Shown: positions 63,924 through 64,000 of the stretch, one piece after another
Position numbering within the stretch: position 1 is the stretch's first letter
Layout of the letters: each line of letters opens with the position of its first letter
Source: Spongilla lacustris
Lineage: Eukaryota; Porifera; Demospongiae; Spongillida; Spongillidae
Reading direction: 5' to 3'
Assembly (NCBI GenBank): GCA_949361645.1
Contig: OX442423.1
Span: 5,741,505-5,805,504, forward strand
Length of the DNA: 64,000 bases
The notes under the pieces: generated by a model
What the model was told of the DNA's origin: nothing
Database searches by the model: none
Seen by the model: only the letters and a program-made list of their open reading frames with translations
Translations under genes and position numbers: made by a program

Positions 63924-64000
63924 GTCAAACAATAATTTGGAATCATGAAAGTCTTTAAGAACCAGAACCTAGATGGATTCCTTGTTGAAGGCCAGTGCTG
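63924..64000 (+). CDS. Possible last exon, or start of a following frame (partial)
   Basis: After acceptor TTTGTTATTCAG, phase 0 gives VKQ and stop, which could end the preceding protein. In another frame ATG 63,945 opens MKVFKNQNLDGFLVEGQC and runs off the window. The two readings cannot be separated here. Confidence 0.25.

Overview
The window is from an animal genome, most likely a sponge (demosponge). It has spliced genes with short introns, a fibrillar collagen, a laccase-type multicopper oxidase, many microsatellites and minisatellites, and much transposon DNA. A small reverse-strand gene with NPEPK-type 15-residue repeats resembles predicted proteins I remember from the demosponge Amphimedon. 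That assignment is from memory and unverified.

Layout. 1-5 kb: repeat-rich, with no convincing gene; it holds a 293-bp foldback element and several diverged direct repeats. 5.0-5.4 kb: the NPEPK-repeat gene on the minus strand, broken by one stop. 6.9-11.5 kb: a secreted multicopper oxidase (laccase type) on the plus strand. It is a 13-base first coding exon, a 2.25-kb intron full of repeats, and one 2.27-kb exon. 12.7-41.8 kb: a huge nested transposon complex. The host is a foldback element about 10.8 kb long (12,703-22,126, 22,939-22,982 and 40,491-41,806). Its right arm was split by a 0.8-kb TIR element with a 5-bp target duplication. It was split again by a 17.5-kb palindromic element with mariner-like TIRs and a TA target site, whose arms are packed with a 27-bp repeat. 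The complex abuts a broken retroelement coding fragment (41.8-42.3 kb).

43.0-49.8 kb: the 3' half of a fibrillar collagen gene on the minus strand. I place 19 exons: 15 encode only Gly-X-Y, one joins the helix to the C-propeptide, and three finish the C-propeptide down to the IGPMCFL terminus. The 5' part of the gene is not in the window. One exon carries a one-base deletion and two triplets have lost glycine. Three introns or flanks carry different minisatellites. 50.8-55.1 kb: a decayed Ty3/gypsy LTR retrotransposon with a 5-bp target duplication. 55.1-58.5 kb: AT-rich, no gene recognised. 58.9-61.9 kb: three TIR elements nested inside one another, each with its own target duplication, plus a further palindrome. 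62.7-64.0 kb: probable exons of an unrecognised plus-strand gene that may run off the window.

The host genes are the oxidase, the collagen, the NPEPK gene and the exons at the right end. Nothing links them functionally except that a secreted laccase and a fibrillar collagen both act in the extracellular matrix. About two thirds of the window is mobile or repetitive DNA. The most unusual structure is the set of giant palindromic elements, whose transcripts would fold into kilobase-scale double-stranded RNA.
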